Notes: generated by a model from the letters alone, not told the origin. A stretch of 64,000 nt of DNA from Prochlorococcus marinus CUG1435 (GCA_017644375.1 JAEPLP010000001.1:186001-250000), one strand, 5' to 3'. Positions 34,490 to 45,365 are shown, counted from the first letter of the stretch. Translations and numbers: made by a program.

Positions 34490-36595
34490 TTACAAGCCAC
34501 TTACAAAATCAACTAATTTCCAGGATTTATTAGAATAACCCAAAATATATTTAACTTTCAGGGGAGTAAATGATGTTTCGTTAACTAATTCTCCGGAATT
34601 TCGTATTATCTTCTCTAGGTAATTTAATTCAGCTAAAACAACTATCCTAGATGAAGTTTGTGATTCCAAATCTATCTTCAGTATTTGTGAATTAATTTCT
34701 TTATAAATTCCTTTCTTTAAATCATTTTGTCTTTCTTTGATTGTTCTATCGATCAAACCATTACTAACAATCTTGGAAAGATTAGTTAAGCTTTTTCCAG
34801 CTAAATAATTTCTTTTGCTTTGAAGCCATACATTTATTAATTTTTTTATTTCTCCTGTAGAAGGCGATGCTTTAGTGATTGCTTCAACTTTTAGAGTGTT
34901 TTTTAGACTAGGTTTCTTGGTAGTAGAATTAAATACATTTGAAGAGTCTTTTTTGATTTCTTGAATGATAATTTTATCACTACCCATCTTTTTTTCATCT
35001 AAAGCTGTTGTAGATTTATCAGTCAAAGCTGGCTCCTGAATTGATTTTTTTAGATTATTTCTTAAGAATCCAACCCCTATACCAAATGTAAATAATATTA
35101 AAAAAGCATACAAATAAATTAAATAAGGTGACCGACGGATAATCTCTTTGTCATTCAAAAACTCCCCTAAACTAAATTTAAATTCAGCAATTTTTTCAAC
35201 TAAATACTTATAAAAGTCTATAGCTTTATTCTTAAATATTTCCTCATTGAAACTGTTTTCTTGTATATCAAGATTTGCATATTCTTTTTTTATGCCACCA
35301 GGCCATGGCAATCTTCTTTCATCAATATTCTCTGTTTTACTATCAAAATCTTCAGTAATTTTTGTAGAGGATTCTTGTTTAAACTGCTGGGTTTGAAGAT
35401 TTGATTTGATTAGTGTTTTATTTGATTTTTTTTCTAATTTTTCAATAAATTCTTGAATTCCCCTATCTTCAAACCATAAATCTAAATTCACCTCTTTTGA
35501 TTCAATATCTCGATAACCAACTAAAACGTCATTCTCAAGCCAATTTTTACAGAAAATACAAATTGCTTCTAACTTCATACCTGGATAATTATTAAACCAA
35601 TCTCTTAATTTCTCATCGGAACTGCTAGAGAACCTCGCAGAGGCTTGATTAATATCTGCTAAAAGCAGATCTAAACAACCAATAAGAGGCATTGAATCAA
35701 GACCTGACAGGTTAAGTTTCTTTAAAATTCGCCTCGCTTCAAATAATTTTTCTGGCTTTCTTCTTGAATACCCAATTGCTGTCAAGGATAGAAAGGCTAA
35801 AAATCCTGCTTCTAATGATCCTCTTTTTTGTAATTCAAGAAACAAATCTATCTGTTCTTGCACTGTCAAATATGGCTTTATTTGTTGGAAAAAGGCTTCG
35901 AATTCTTGCTGATTAAGATAATCTCCATATTCAGATTTATTATTACCTTCCAATCCACCTCTTTTAATTATTAAATTTTCCAACATACTTAAACCTTTTT
36001 GATGAGACTCTTGATCACTTAAATCTCTACTAAGTAGATCTAAAATCCTATAAGGAGTAAGGGAAACCAAGTCTTCTTCAAGTTCTTTCCTCCTTTCACT
36101 TAGTTTTCCCATTCTTTGAAGAAGTTGAATACCCTCATGTAAAAATTCTGCAGCGTTTGAATATGATCTAAGCTGTTGTTCTTGAATTGCAGAATCTCTT
36201 GCTGCTAAGGCAGCTAATAGAGTTAGGTCAGCTTCTCTACTACTTCCTAAAGCAGGAGTTTGAGGGGGCTGCAAAGCTTTTCTAACGATTTTGAAAGCTT
36301 CTTTTGGGGAACCCGATTCCCAAAGAAGGATTAATCCTGCCACTTCTCTATTTGAAGAAAACTCTAATCCAGAGGATCCATCTAGCAACAAATTCTCATA
36401 CTCTCTCCTGCTTTCTGGATCTGTAAGCAAATCAGCAGTGTGGCGAAGCAATTCTGATCTTTTGGTTAAAACTTCATAAGTAAATCCCTCATCAGGGGTT
36501 TTATCCAACCTTAATTGAAAGGCTCTTAATATTTCCTCAGATGTTGCGGAGGGGCTTACGCCAATTAAACGATAATGATCTAAAGGAAGTTCCAA
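34490..36595 (-). CDS. ftn2: Cell division protein Ftn2/ZipN (ARC6 homologue)
   Basis: 701 residues. The N-terminus LDHYRLIGVSPSATSEEILRAFQ is a degenerate J-domain, followed by a long helical TPR-like region (about 80-390), a single membrane span near 498-516 (YLIYLYAFLILFTFGIGVGF) and a C-terminal extracytoplasmic domain ending YILGYSNKSWKLVDFVSGL (the ARC6 IMS / DUF4101 part). This is the layout of cyanobacterial Ftn2/ZipN and plant ARC6, which tether FtsZ to the membrane and organise the division ring. ftsZ and ftsQ are elsewhere in this window. Only 48 nt from ffh downstream. Confidence 0.9.
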   Translation of the reverse strand: MELPLDHYRLIGVSPSATSEEILRAFQLRLDKTPDEGFTYEVLTKRSELLRHTADLLTDPESRREYENLLLDGSSGLEFSSNREVAGLILLWESGSPKEAFKIVRKALQPPQTPALGSSREADLTLLAALAARDSAIQEQQLRSYSNAAEFLHEGIQLLQRMGKLSERRKELEEDLVSLTPYRILDLLSRDLSDQESHQKGLSMLENLIIKRGGLEGNNKSEYGDYLNQQEFEAFFQQIKPYLTVQEQIDLFLELQKRGSLEAGFLAFLSLTAIGYSRRKPEKLFEARRILKKLNLSGLDSMPLIGCLDLLLADINQASARFSSSSDEKLRDWFNNYPGMKLEAICIFCKNWLENDVLVGYRDIESKEVNLDLWFEDRGIQEFIEKLEKKSNKTLIKSNLQTQQFKQESSTKITEDFDSKTENIDERRLPWPGGIKKEYANLDIQENSFNEEIFKNKAIDFYKYLVEKIAEFKFSLGEFLNDKEIIRRSPYLIYLYAFLILFTFGIGVGFLRNNLKKSIQEPALTDKSTTALDEKKMGSDKIIIQEIKKDSSNVFNSTTKKPSLKNTLKVEAITKASPSTGEIKKLINVWLQSKRNYLAGKSLTNLSKIVSNGLIDRTIKERQNDLKKGIYKEINSQILKIDLESQTSSRIVVLAELNYLEKIIRNSGELVNETSFTPLKVKYILGYSNKSWKLVDFVSGL

Positions 36596-36706
36596 ACAAA
36601 TATCCTATTAAATTATTAGATAAATTTTATCAAGTTAAAAATTTTTTTCATAAGGTCTTGCAGAGTTATTAAAAAAAATCATGAAAATCGACCTTCACAC
36701 CCTAGA

Positions 36707-37780
36707 ATGTCAACAAATCAAAACTTCGTTAAGGTATTTTTCTTGGAAACACACGTAGAAAGAATTTCAAATCTTCAAGATATAAAAAAAGCCGAATTAG
36801 ATCGGGAAACAGGATTATTCCTTTATGAAGATATGGTACTTGGTAGAAGATTCGAAGATAAGTGTGCAGAAATGTACTACAGGGGGAAAATGTTTGGTTT
36901 TGTTCACTTATATAACGGTCAAGAAGCTATAAGCACTGGAGTAATTGGCGCTATGAAGAAGAAACATGATTGGTTTTGCAGTACCTACCGCGATCATGTT
37001 CATGCACTTAGTGCCGGAGTTCCCTCCTTTGAAGTTATGAGTGAGCTTTTTGGGAAAGCTACAGGTTGCAGTAAAGGCCGAGGAGGTTCCATGCACTTAT
37101 TTTCAAGCGAGCATCACTTACTAGGAGGATATGCATTCATCGGAGAAGGAATTCCGGTTGCTTTAGGGGCAGCTTTTTCAAGCAAATATAAAAAGGAAGT
37201 TGCTGGCAATAGTGGTAGTGATGCAGTAACTGCAGCATTTTTTGGAGATGGAACTTGTAATAATGGCCAGTTTTTTGAATGTTTAAATATGGCTCAATTA
37301 TGGAAATTACCTATAGTTTTTGTTGTTGAGAATAATAAATGGGCTATTGGTATGGCCCACGATAGAGCTACTAGCAATCCTGAAATCTGGAGGAAAGCTT
37401 CTGCTTTTGGAATGCATGGTGAGGAAGTTGATGGGATGGATGTATTAGCAGTAAGAGGAGCGGCACAAAGAGCAATAGAGAGAGCTAGGGCAGGTGAAGG
37501 TCCTACACTTTTAGAATGCTTGACTTACAGATACAGAGGACATTCTCTTGCTGATCCAGATGAATTAAGATCTGAAAAAGAAAAGGAGTTTTGGGCAGAA
37601 AGAGATCCTATTAAGAAGTTAGCCCAAGAAATTATTAAAGGTAAATTTGCAAAAGAAGAAGAATTAAAAAATATTGAAAAGAAAATAGATATAGAAATAT
37701 CAGAGTCCGTTAAGAAAGCTTTGGAAGCGCCTGAACCACCTTCAGAAGAATTAACTAAGTATATTTGGGCTGAAGATTAG
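36707..37780 (+). CDS. pdhA: Pyruvate dehydrogenase E1 component, alpha subunit
   Basis: Thiamine-diphosphate enzyme that decarboxylates pyruvate in the pyruvate dehydrogenase complex. 357 residues: [35 protein letters not shown], the TPP-binding motif [17 protein letters not shown] with [12 protein letters not shown], and the phosphorylation-loop-like [15 protein letters not shown]. Length normal. lpdA, the E3 partner, is at 46.3 kb. Divergent from ftn2 and convergent with the sigma factor (6 nt apart), where the sequence gattagattagattagata spans the junction. Confidence 0.95.
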   Translation: MSTNQNFVKVFFLETHVERISNLQDIKKAELDRETGLFLYEDMVLGRRFEDKCAEMYYRGKMFGFVHLYNGQEAISTGVIGAMKKKHDWFCSTYRDHVHALSAGVPSFEVMSELFGKATGCSKGRGGSMHLFSSEHHLLGGYAFIGEGIPVALGAAFSSKYKKEVAGNSGSDAVTAAFFGDGTCNNGQFFECLNMAQLWKLPIVFVVENNKWAIGMAHDRATSNPEIWRKASAFGMHGEEVDGMDVLAVRGAAQRAIERARAGEGPTLLECLTYRYRGHSLADPDELRSEKEKEFWAERDPIKKLAQEIIKGKFAKEEELKNIEKKIDIEISESVKKALEAPEPPSEELTKYIWAED

Positions 37781-37786
37781 ATTAGA

Positions 37787-38728
37787 TTAGATACCGCTAG
37801 GTAACTTTCTGGTTAAGTTTCTTAATTTCCTTAATGCCTTAAGTTCAACTTGTCTAACTCTTTCCCTAGAAACTTCTAATAATCTTCCTATTTCAGCAAG
37901 AGTATGTCTTTCATTTCCATCTAAACCAAACCTTAACTTGAGAACGTGTTGCTCTTGCTCGCTGAGATGGCTTAGCCATTTCCCAAGTTGCTCTTGATGC
38001 ATTTTTTGTTCAACTTGATCTAAAGGCTCTTCATTATTACTATCTGCGATTAAATCACCCAAAAAGCTCCTACCATCATCGCCATTCACTGGAGCATCCA
38101 AACTACTTGTTGATAAAGCTTGTCTTAAAACCGAATCTAATTCCTCAACATCAATTTCCATTGCTTCTGCAATTTCAATTCTGCTTGGCATCGCACCTAG
38201 CTTATGAGCCAGATCCCTACTAACTTTGCGTATAGATGCTAATCTTTCACTTAAATGAACTGGTAAGCGGATAGTTCTTGATTGGCACGCAATTGCTCTA
38301 GTCATACTTTGTCGGATCCACCAAAAAGCATATGTTGAAAACTTATATCCTCTTGTAGGATCAAATTTCTCAACAGCCCTCTCCAAGCCAAGAGAACCTT
38401 CTTGAACCAAATCAAGTAATTCAAGACCTTTGCCTTGGTATTTTTTTGCCACACTAACAACTAATCTCAGATTAGCTTTCATCATTCTATCTTTAGCTCT
38501 CCTGCCAATTTTTATTGTTCTTTTTTGCTGCTTTGTAAATTCATTAATTTTTTCATTTAATTGTCCATCTTCTGTAATAATCATCATTTTTTGGACTTGA
38601 TTACCAAGTTCAATTTCTTCGGCGGGAGTTAACAAGGGTACTCTGCCGATGTTTTGCAAATACCAACTTATTGGATCATTACTTCTTCTTTTTGGCTGTT
38701 CTGCCTGTGTTGGTATAGATGAGACCAT
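37787..38728 (-). CDS. RpoD-type group 2 RNA polymerase sigma factor
   Basis: 313 residues. Region 1.2 [21 protein letters not shown], region 2 [33 protein letters not shown] and [19 protein letters not shown], region 3, and region 4 with the helix-turn-helix [20 protein letters not shown]. It lacks the long region 1.1 and non-conserved insert of the primary sigma, so it is a group 2 sigma as used by cyanobacteria for light, carbon or stress responses. Which paralogue is not determinable here. Its gene converges with pdhA. Confidence 0.92.
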   Translation of the reverse strand: MVSSIPTQAEQPKRRSNDPISWYLQNIGRVPLLTPAEEIELGNQVQKMMIITEDGQLNEKINEFTKQQKRTIKIGRRAKDRMMKANLRLVVSVAKKYQGKGLELLDLVQEGSLGLERAVEKFDPTRGYKFSTYAFWWIRQSMTRAIACQSRTIRLPVHLSERLASIRKVSRDLAHKLGAMPSRIEIAEAMEIDVEELDSVLRQALSTSSLDAPVNGDDGRSFLGDLIADSNNEEPLDQVEQKMHQEQLGKWLSHLSEQEQHVLKLRFGLDGNERHTLAEIGRLLEVSRERVRQVELKALRKLRNLTRKLPSGI

Positions 38729-38867
38729 TTTTAAGCCAATAAAGGTATTAAAACTCTCCTACACTTTTTTGAAAAAACCCAAATATTTAATATGTGCTTC
38801 AGATTTCATGTAATATTTGTTTATTTATGTGTTTAAAACTTAAAAAAACTCCTTTAAATTGTTTCTT

Positions 38868-40436
38868 TCAAGATATTTGTCTCGATTTCCTATTTCTCAT
38901 CAACTTTGATAATTCATCACTAATACTGTGAGCATTTGACCCTTTTTTACATGTTGATGCAGCGAAAGAATGTAAAAGTACGTATTTAGCGAAAAAATCA
39001 GTTTTTATATCCTTACAAAAGGATAAATCAATCGCAGAACTGCCCGCTACAAATCCAGATAAAAGATCTCCCAATCCAGCTCTAGCCGTATGAGAATCGG
39101 TCCCAAAAATTTGCCATGCTTTTTTGTTATCTGCGACTATGCTATTAGCTCCCTTTAACAAAACACTTATATTAAATTCTTTTGCCGCATTAAGAGCTAA
39201 TCCAACATTAGTTTTACATTTTATATGAGGAAATAACCTCACAAATTCTCTCTTATGAGGTGTAATCCATGTTTTAAATTTTCTCTCCAAAAAGAATTTT
39301 GTTCCTAATTCAGATTGCGCAATTCTATTGAGCGCATCTGCATCCAAGATCAATAATCCTTCAAAACCTATAAGGATGTCTTTTGATTTTTGCCAATCAT
39401 CATTATCAATCCCTATCCCTGGGCCAACAGCTAATGAATCATATGCATTTAAATCGATATTACTTAATGCACTAAATAGAGATGCATTACCATCTTGATT
39501 AGATTTCATAGTTCCTTTTAAAACTATTTCTGGGGCAACTTGCCAAATAGATTCAGCAACTAATTCAGGCAGGACTGCAGAGATAAAACCTACTCCGCTA
39601 GATATAGCACCTTTTATTGCTAATGATGCAGCACCAGGATATTTTTCACTTCCGGCAATTAATAGTGTTCTTCCTCTTCTATATTTATTGAAATTTTTAG
39701 GTAAAGAAGGCAAATCAATATTCTTTAAATCACTATAAGTAACCTTAAAAATTTTTTTTTCAATCTTAGATAACTTATTTATGGGTACGCCAACATCGAT
39801 ATGGTGCAAGTCTCCAATAAAAGGTAATGCTGAATCTTGTATTAATCCAATCTTATTAAGACCAATGGCCAAGGTATAGTCAGCTTTTACTGCTACATTA
39901 TCCTCAAAAGGCTCTCCTGTATTAGGACATAATCCTGTAGGGATATCAATGCTTACAACTTTACCAAATTTGTTATGAAATTTCTGATTAAATAATTTAA
40001 TTAAATTATTATCCACTTTTCTTGTTTGATTATTGCCAAAAACAGAATCAATCCATAGTTCTTTCCCATTCGCATCGGGGGGTTCTACTAATTTTGTTAC
40101 ACCAATAGATGTAAGATAATTAATGTGGTCAATTGTTAATGTTTTTTTTATTGGAAATGGACACCATACCTTAACTAAATACCCTTTCAAGGAAAGCTCT
40201 CTAGCTAGTACGGCACCATCCCCACCATTATGTCCAGGACCTATTAAAACAATTATTCCATGCTTTAAAAGAGGTTTCTTTTTTAAGAGCCATCTACTAA
40301 TTTGGATGCCAGCTTTTTCCATCAATGCTTCTGGGGGCATCCCATCAGAAAACATTTCTTTCTCTAATATCAACATTTGCTTTGAATCAACAATTAAATG
40401 TTTTGAGTCAATTGTTGGCCATACAATTTCGTTCAT
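38868..40436 (-). CDS. nnr: Bifunctional NAD(P)H-hydrate repair enzyme (epimerase/dehydratase)
   Basis: Repairs hydrated NAD(P)H. The N-terminal YjeF_N epimerase domain (to about 220) has MEKAGIQISRWLL, IVLIGPGHNGGDGAVLAREL and VVSIDIPTGLCPNTGEP; the C-terminal ADP-dependent dehydratase domain (about 235-515) has RGRTLLIAGSEKYPGAASLA, DSLAVGPGIG, LILDADALN, TPHKREFVRL and ARAGLGDLLSGFVAG. 522 residues is normal for the fused form. Divergent from mnmA with 46 nt between starts. Confidence 0.92.
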   Translation of the reverse strand: MNEIVWPTIDSKHLIVDSKQMLILEKEMFSDGMPPEALMEKAGIQISRWLLKKKPLLKHGIIVLIGPGHNGGDGAVLARELSLKGYLVKVWCPFPIKKTLTIDHINYLTSIGVTKLVEPPDANGKELWIDSVFGNNQTRKVDNNLIKLFNQKFHNKFGKVVSIDIPTGLCPNTGEPFEDNVAVKADYTLAIGLNKIGLIQDSALPFIGDLHHIDVGVPINKLSKIEKKIFKVTYSDLKNIDLPSLPKNFNKYRRGRTLLIAGSEKYPGAASLAIKGAISSGVGFISAVLPELVAESIWQVAPEIVLKGTMKSNQDGNASLFSALSNIDLNAYDSLAVGPGIGIDNDDWQKSKDILIGFEGLLILDADALNRIAQSELGTKFFLERKFKTWITPHKREFVRLFPHIKCKTNVGLALNAAKEFNISVLLKGANSIVADNKKAWQIFGTDSHTARAGLGDLLSGFVAGSSAIDLSFCKDIKTDFFAKYVLLHSFAASTCKKGSNAHSISDELSKLMRNRKSRQIS

Positions 40437-40482
40437 AATTAGTACAAAGAAACTTAAGTACTGTTCAAAAATTTAAACTTCC

Positions 40483-41649
40483 ATGTTAAAGACACAAAAG
40501 GATAAAAAATTAGAGAACTGTTTTTCTACTAATAATAAAGCTAAGAAGAAGAAAAATATTATTGTAGGTCTTTCTGGTGGTGTAGACAGTTCCCTTTCAG
40601 CTGCTCTTCTTGTTGAAAGAGGCTGGAATGTTGAAGGACTAACTCTTTGGCTAATGAAAGGTCAAGGCTCCTGTTGTTCTGAAGGGTTAGTAGATGCTGC
40701 AGGCCTTTGTGAAGATTTAGGAATTAATCATAAAATTATAGATTCAAGAGAAATTTTCGAAAGAGAGGTAATTAAAAAAACTACTGAAAGCTACGAGAAA
40801 GGATTCACTCCCCTTCCATGTTCGATGTGCAACAAGAATGTGAAGTTTGAAGAGATGCTTAATTACGCAATAAACAAAAAAGACTTTACTCATATTGCGA
40901 CAGGACATTACGCAAGAATTAAAAATTTTTCTTATGCTGCAAAACTTGATTACAAAGGCTTTAAATTTAAGGAATTTCTACTTCTAAGAGGTGCTGACGA
41001 GAATAAAGACCAAAGTTATTTTCTTTATTGTCTTTCACAAGAATTACTAAGCAGATTGGAATTCCCCTTAGGTGACATGAAAAAAGAGGATACAAGAAAG
41101 GAAGCCCTGAGATTAGGCCTTAGAACTGCTAATAAACCAGAAAGTCAAGATTTATGTTTAGTTGAGCATTATGGATCAATGCAAACATTTATCGACAAAC
41201 ACATTGAGCCCAAAAAAGGTGAAATTATTCATGTAAACGGTAAAGTACTTGGAACTCACAATGGTATTCAGCACTTTACGGTAGGTCAAAGAAAAGGTTT
41301 AGGCATTTCTTGGCCTGAACCACTATATGTAAAAAGTTTAGACAGGGTAAAAAATATAGTTTATGTAGCAGATAAGAGTAATCTATTTAAAAAAGAAGCA
41401 ATAATTAGTCAGGTAAACTGGGTTTCAATCGAAGAACCTAAGCAAAAGATAGAAGTAGAAGCACAAATCAGATATAGAAGTCATCCAGTAAAAGGAACTT
41501 TAATTCCATTGAAAAATTCAGATAATTCAGATAATCCAATTAAAACATTTAAATTAATTTTCGAAGAGAGTCAAAGTTCTGTAACGCCAGGACAAGCTGC
41601 TGTTTTTTATAAAGAAGAAATTCTATTAGGTGGCGGATTAATTAATTAA
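40483..41649 (+). CDS. mnmA: tRNA-specific 2-thiouridylase MnmA
   Basis: Thiolates U34 of tRNA-Lys, -Glu and -Gln. 388 residues: PP-loop [18 protein letters not shown], catalytic cysteine in [29 protein letters not shown] and the second cysteine in PESQDLCLV. The first 22 residues are a lysine-rich extension before the PP-loop; the ATG at 40483 is the only good start. Its last 8 nt overlap the convergent lnt stop (41642-41649). Confidence 0.95.
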   Translation: MLKTQKDKKLENCFSTNNKAKKKKNIIVGLSGGVDSSLSAALLVERGWNVEGLTLWLMKGQGSCCSEGLVDAAGLCEDLGINHKIIDSREIFEREVIKKTTESYEKGFTPLPCSMCNKNVKFEEMLNYAINKKDFTHIATGHYARIKNFSYAAKLDYKGFKFKEFLLLRGADENKDQSYFLYCLSQELLSRLEFPLGDMKKEDTRKEALRLGLRTANKPESQDLCLVEHYGSMQTFIDKHIEPKKGEIIHVNGKVLGTHNGIQHFTVGQRKGLGISWPEPLYVKSLDRVKNIVYVADKSNLFKKEAIISQVNWVSIEEPKQKIEVEAQIRYRSHPVKGTLIPLKNSDNSDNPIKTFKLIFEESQSSVTPGQAAVFYKEEILLGGGLIN

Positions 41650-43129
41650 TTTTCCAAATGAAATTTAATCCCATAAAAAATATAAACAATAATAAAATAG
41701 GTTTATCTCCAAATTTTGTATAGAAGGTCTTGTCGGTTGAAAAATTAGGGAATACTATTTTAATTTGCTCAACGTTTAAATCTAGAAGTTGAATAATTTC
41801 TCCATCATCTTTAACTAAACCCGAAGGACCAGTGTTTGATACAAGTAGATTATCTTTTTTATTTTCAATACTTCTCAATCTTGCCAAAGACAGAAATTGA
41901 TTATAAAGCTTTGTTGGATAGGGATCTAAATTTGCTGCAGTTATTATTAGTTTTGCACCATTATTAATAGCCTTTCTTATTTTCAATCCATCACTAATTT
42001 CATAACAGATTGCTACTGCTAATGGAGGCGTAAATTTAGGATCAAAAAATCTTGAATCAGAACCTGGTTGAATTCCTCCTACTGCAGATAATCCTCTGGA
42101 AAAAATATCTAGAAATCTAGGTATTTTTTCACCTATTGGAACAAGTCTATTTTTATCTAAAAATGAGGTAAAAGATTTATCTCCAATTTGAAATCCGAGG
42201 AAAGAACTTCTTAACTCATTATTTGAATTTCTGAAACCTCCTGACAAGGTATTAACCTTTATGCCTTTAGAAAAATAAAAATTATTAGATAGAGTTCCTT
42301 CAGCAGCAACAAGAAGTTTCGCTTTGTTTGATAAAGCAAATTTTTGAGCGATGGATAGCTTTTCTTCAATAAATTCATCATTTATTTTTAATTTCTCTCT
42401 TGTTGGTATATTAGTTTGCCAAATAGCTACTGGATATTCATAATTTCTTTTTAATGGAGTTGTTAAACCTCCAATTAAATGTAAGAGAATAAAAACCAAA
42501 AGTCCTAAAAGAAATATTTTTTTAAAGTGAAGTTTTCTTTCCCATCTACCTTGAAAATAAAAAATCCAAAATCCAATCAATATTTGTATTACACATAAAC
42601 CACTTGCACCAATCCATTTTGCTAAACCAGCAAGATAAATATCACCTGGGATAAGACTCTCTCCTAAACCTATCCAAAAAAAAGGTGTTTGAGAAAGTAT
42701 CAGTTCACCAATACCCCAAGTCAAGGATAAAAAAAATACTTTTACTGTTAAAGATAATATTTTCATTTTGAAAACATCCTCTTTCCAGAGAATGATTTCA
42801 ACTAACAATCCCCATAAATAAACTAATATCCCACCCAGAAAAGCGCAAAATAATAATATTAAAATGGCAATTATTAAACTTGCAAGCCATGAAAACCCAA
42901 GCCATGTCAATGGATGAAGATCATAAAGCCAAGAATGACTTATCAAGATAAAGAAAAAACCCCAACAAAAATTTGCTATTCTCCTTTCACTTCCCTTCCA
43001 TAAAATAAATAAAGATATCGGCATAAAAATCAGCCAAAAATGAGTTGAAACTGAAATTCCTCCTAAAATCCCTCCTAAACAAGGGTAAAAATATTGTCTT
43101 AGACTTTTAATTTGAGTTGGGATTAACAA
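41642..43129 (-). CDS. lnt: Apolipoprotein N-acyltransferase
   Basis: Adds the third acyl chain to lipoproteins at the inner membrane. 495 residues with N-terminal multi-span part (about 20-215) and a C-terminal CN-hydrolase domain showing the Glu of [11 protein letters not shown], the Lys of [12 protein letters not shown] and the Cys of [12 protein letters not shown], plus a final span. 495 residues is typical. Overlaps mnmA by 8 nt in convergent orientation; divergent from the FKBP gene. Confidence 0.88.
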   Translation of the reverse strand: MLIPTQIKSLRQYFYPCLGGILGGISVSTHFWLIFMPISLFILWKGSERRIANFCWGFFFILISHSWLYDLHPLTWLGFSWLASLIIAILILLFCAFLGGILVYLWGLLVEIILWKEDVFKMKILSLTVKVFFLSLTWGIGELILSQTPFFWIGLGESLIPGDIYLAGLAKWIGASGLCVIQILIGFWIFYFQGRWERKLHFKKIFLLGLLVFILLHLIGGLTTPLKRNYEYPVAIWQTNIPTREKLKINDEFIEEKLSIAQKFALSNKAKLLVAAEGTLSNNFYFSKGIKVNTLSGGFRNSNNELRSSFLGFQIGDKSFTSFLDKNRLVPIGEKIPRFLDIFSRGLSAVGGIQPGSDSRFFDPKFTPPLAVAICYEISDGLKIRKAINNGAKLIITAANLDPYPTKLYNQFLSLARLRSIENKKDNLLVSNTGPSGLVKDDGEIIQLLDLNVEQIKIVFPNFSTDKTFYTKFGDKPILLLFIFFMGLNFIWKIN

Positions 43130-43215
43130 TCTAAAATTACGAAATTAAATTTATAATCACCCATTTATTGTACCTTCATTCTGTAGACTTAGTTTTAGTA
43201 ACTTTCAAAATTTAA

Positions 43216-43785
43216 GTGAAAGAAGTCTTTATTAGTTTTACAGTTTTTGTTTTTTGCGTTTCATTAACTCTTTTCAGTCAATTTAATTCACCTCAAGTCG
43301 TTAATGCTGCTGAATCAGAAACTCAATCAGTTCAAAGAAAACCTGTTGCAAAATCATCAAATGTCTCAAATAATAATTTATTTGAACTAGACCCATCAGA
43401 TCCAAATCCTATACTTTTCGCTATGGCAGAAGAAACACCATCAGACAACAATTCAAAGACTACAGAAAGTGGCCTGAAGATAATTGACTTAGTTCTAGGA
43501 GAGGGAGATGAAGCCAAGTCAGGCCAGACTGTAACAGTAAACTATACTGGAACGCTCGAAAATGGAGAGCAATTTGATACTAGTTATGGCAGAGCACCAT
43601 TTCCTTTCCCTTTAGGGGGAGGAAGAGTGATTAAAGGTTGGGACGAAGGTGTTGCAGGTATGAAAGTTGGTGGGAAAAGAAAATTAATTATTCCTCCCGA
43701 ATTAGGATATGGCTCAAGAAATATGGGACCTATTCCTGCTAATTCAACTTTAATATTTGAAGTTGAATTATTAAAAGTCAATTAA
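43216..43785 (+). CDS. FKBP-type peptidyl-prolyl cis-trans isomerase, exported
   Basis: 189 residues from a GTG. Residues 1-32 form a signal peptide or anchor (FISFTVFVFCVSLTLF then VVNAAES); residues 33-80 are a Ser/Asn-rich linker; residues about 82-189 are one FKBP domain with SGQTVTVNYTGTLENGEQFD, PFPFPLGGGRVIKGWDEG and KLIIPPELGYGSR. It should speed proline isomerisation in the periplasm or thylakoid lumen, like cyanobacterial FKBPs of lumenal type. It stands upstream of sodN on the same strand. Confidence 0.92.
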   Translation: MKEVFISFTVFVFCVSLTLFSQFNSPQVVNAAESETQSVQRKPVAKSSNVSNNNLFELDPSDPNPILFAMAEETPSDNNSKTTESGLKIIDLVLGEGDEAKSGQTVTVNYTGTLENGEQFDTSYGRAPFPFPLGGGRVIKGWDEGVAGMKVGGKRKLIIPPELGYGSRNMGPIPANSTLIFEVELLKVN

Positions 43786-43863
43786 ATTAAGTAAGAAAAA
43801 TATCTAAGACTTTTCAATTTAGTGAATCTACAAGTAATATATATACAACATCAAATATATGAA

Positions 43864-44337
43864 ATGTTAAGTAAATTCATCAATTCTTTTCTAAATAAAA
43901 CATCCCCAATGACAGTCCATGCTCACTGCGATGGTCCTTGTGGTGTTTATGATCCAGCATCTACGAGAGTTGCAGCTGAAGCAGTTTTATCAATGACAAA
44001 AAAACTTATTGCATTAGAAGCTCCTTCTAGCACTGATTCAGCAGAGTGGGCTGCATACAGTAATACATTTTCTAGATATGTTGCAGTAAAAGAAGAGCAA
44101 GCAAAAGAAACAAAGAAAGAAATTCTAATTTTGTGGACAGATTACTTTAAACCAGTTCACTTAGAAACTTATCCAGACTTACATGAAACCATTTGGAAGG
44201 CGGCCAAATTATGCAGTGCATGCAAAGTTAATGTTGACTTAGCCCAAGCTGAAGAACTCATGAGTTATGTAGAAAAAATTCATAATATTTTCTGGGCTTC
44301 AAAAGGAAGATCAGACGCTTTTATAAAAGCTAGTTAA
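43864..44337 (+). CDS. sodN: Nickel-containing superoxide dismutase
   Basis: Removes superoxide with a nickel hook. After a short leader MLSKFINSFLNKTSPMTVHA the mature enzyme would start at HCDGPCGVYDPA, the nickel hook with His1, Cys2 and Cys6 intact. Total 157 residues from the ATG at 43864; a GTG at 43822 would add 14 unlikely residues. The leader must be cut off to free His1, which fits the SodX peptidase gene directly downstream (stop and sodX start overlap). A membrane protein with a His-rich loop, possibly a nickel transporter, follows on the other strand. Confidence 0.96.
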   Translation: MLSKFINSFLNKTSPMTVHAHCDGPCGVYDPASTRVAAEAVLSMTKKLIALEAPSSTDSAEWAAYSNTFSRYVAVKEEQAKETKKEILILWTDYFKPVHLETYPDLHETIWKAAKLCSACKVNVDLAQAEELMSYVEKIHNIFWASKGRSDAFIKAS

Positions 44338-44738
44338 TAAGAGTTATTTTCAAAAGTTTTTTTGATTTTATTTTATTTCTTTTAGGTTTAAGAAAAACCG
44401 CGATTATTAGTGGTGAATCAATGTTTCCTTACCTAAAAGAAGGGGATATTGTATTTTTTAAAAAATATAAAAAGAATAAATCAATACTTAAAAATCGACA
44501 AATAGTTATTTTTAATCATCCATTTAAAAATAAAAACCTAATAAAAAGGATATATTTAGTAAATCAAAATAACGTTGAGGTTATTGGAGACAATATTGAA
44601 TTTAGCGAAGATAGTAATAAATTTGGATTAATCAATAACGAAAAAATAATTGGGATCGTCACCTCTAAATTGATTATTCCTAAATTAAAAAATTTTTTAA
44701 TTCAAAAAAACAGAAGCGCTTCTTTGAATCCAAAATAA
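44337..44738 (+). CDS. sodX: SodX, nickel-SOD maturation signal peptidase; apparent ATA start
   Basis: S24/S26-type peptidase that trims the NiSOD leader. The conserved serine lies in IISGESMFPYLKEGD and the lysine region in NLIKRIYLV; GDN follows. The first ATG (44421) is the Met of ESM, after the catalytic serine, so it cannot be the start. The frame continues upstream as an anchor (VIFKSFFDFILFLLGLRK) to a TAG at 44331-44333, with no ATG, GTG or TTG. The sodN stop reads TAATA; in place of the usual TAATG overlap an ATA at 44337 is the best candidate. Last 42 nt overlap the convergent transporter gene. Confidence 0.8.
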   Translation: MRVIFKSFFDFILFLLGLRKTAIISGESMFPYLKEGDIVFFKKYKKNKSILKNRQIVIFNHPFKNKNLIKRIYLVNQNNVEVIGDNIEFSEDSNKFGLINNEKIIGIVTSKLIIPKLKNFLIQKNRSASLNPK

Positions 44739-45365
44739 TCCCAAAGAAAAGGAAAGCCCTCCTGCTGCAGCTATTAATCTTTTAATAAATTTTTGACTTG
44801 CTTTAAAGGTGGTAAAAGATATTAAACAAGTAAAAAGATTCATACTTATTAGTGAACCAATCAAATATGAAATCAAATATAAGCAAGCGCTTGTTAGAGG
44901 TAGTGCTAAAGCAGGAAGAACTGCAAGAAAATGTGAACCTCCAGCTATACCGTGTAGCAAGCCTAAACCAGTCAAAGCATGTGAGTGTTTATTATTTTTT
45001 TGTTCCTTAACATGAAAGTGAAAGTGACGATGGGCAATTCCATTCTCATGCTTATGGGAATGCGAGTGAATACTTAATTGAAAAGAATTTTTTATAGCAA
45101 ATACTCCAACAACTAGAAGTGAAATTCCAACTAGGAATTCGGCAATACTAGAAAATTTGTTTAATGGCGTAATATCCTTAATAAAAATCGCTAGAAATGC
45201 TAACAAGAGGACTCCTGAGGAATGCCCCAAGCCCCATGAGAAACTATTTTTAAGAGCTTTTTGAGGATTATTAATCGCTGCCGGTGCCATTGCAATTAGA
45301 TGATCAGCGCCACTAACTACATGCACAAATCCTGCGACAATACCTGTTAAAATTACAGCCTGCAT
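44697..45365 (-). CDS. Putative nickel (cobalt) permease with His-rich loop
   Basis: 222 residues, about six membrane spans, opening GIVAGFVHVVSGADHLIAMAP, where the H-x5-DH pattern resembles metal-coordinating first helices of NiCoT/NicO and UreH-like permeases. Between spans three and four (about 98-128) is a loop with more than ten histidines (HSHSHKHENG, HRHFHFHV, KHSH), a usual metal-sensing or binding feature. TGLGLLHGIAGGSHF forms a second conserved His-containing helix. Convergent with sodX and overlapping it by 42 nt; supply of nickel to NiSOD is the natural hypothesis. Confidence 0.75.
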   Translation of the reverse strand: MQAVILTGIVAGFVHVVSGADHLIAMAPAAINNPQKALKNSFSWGLGHSSGVLLLAFLAIFIKDITPLNKFSSIAEFLVGISLLVVGVFAIKNSFQLSIHSHSHKHENGIAHRHFHFHVKEQKNNKHSHALTGLGLLHGIAGGSHFLAVLPALALPLTSACLYLISYLIGSLISMNLFTCLISFTTFKASQKFIKRLIAAAGGLSFSLGLFWIQRSASVFLN

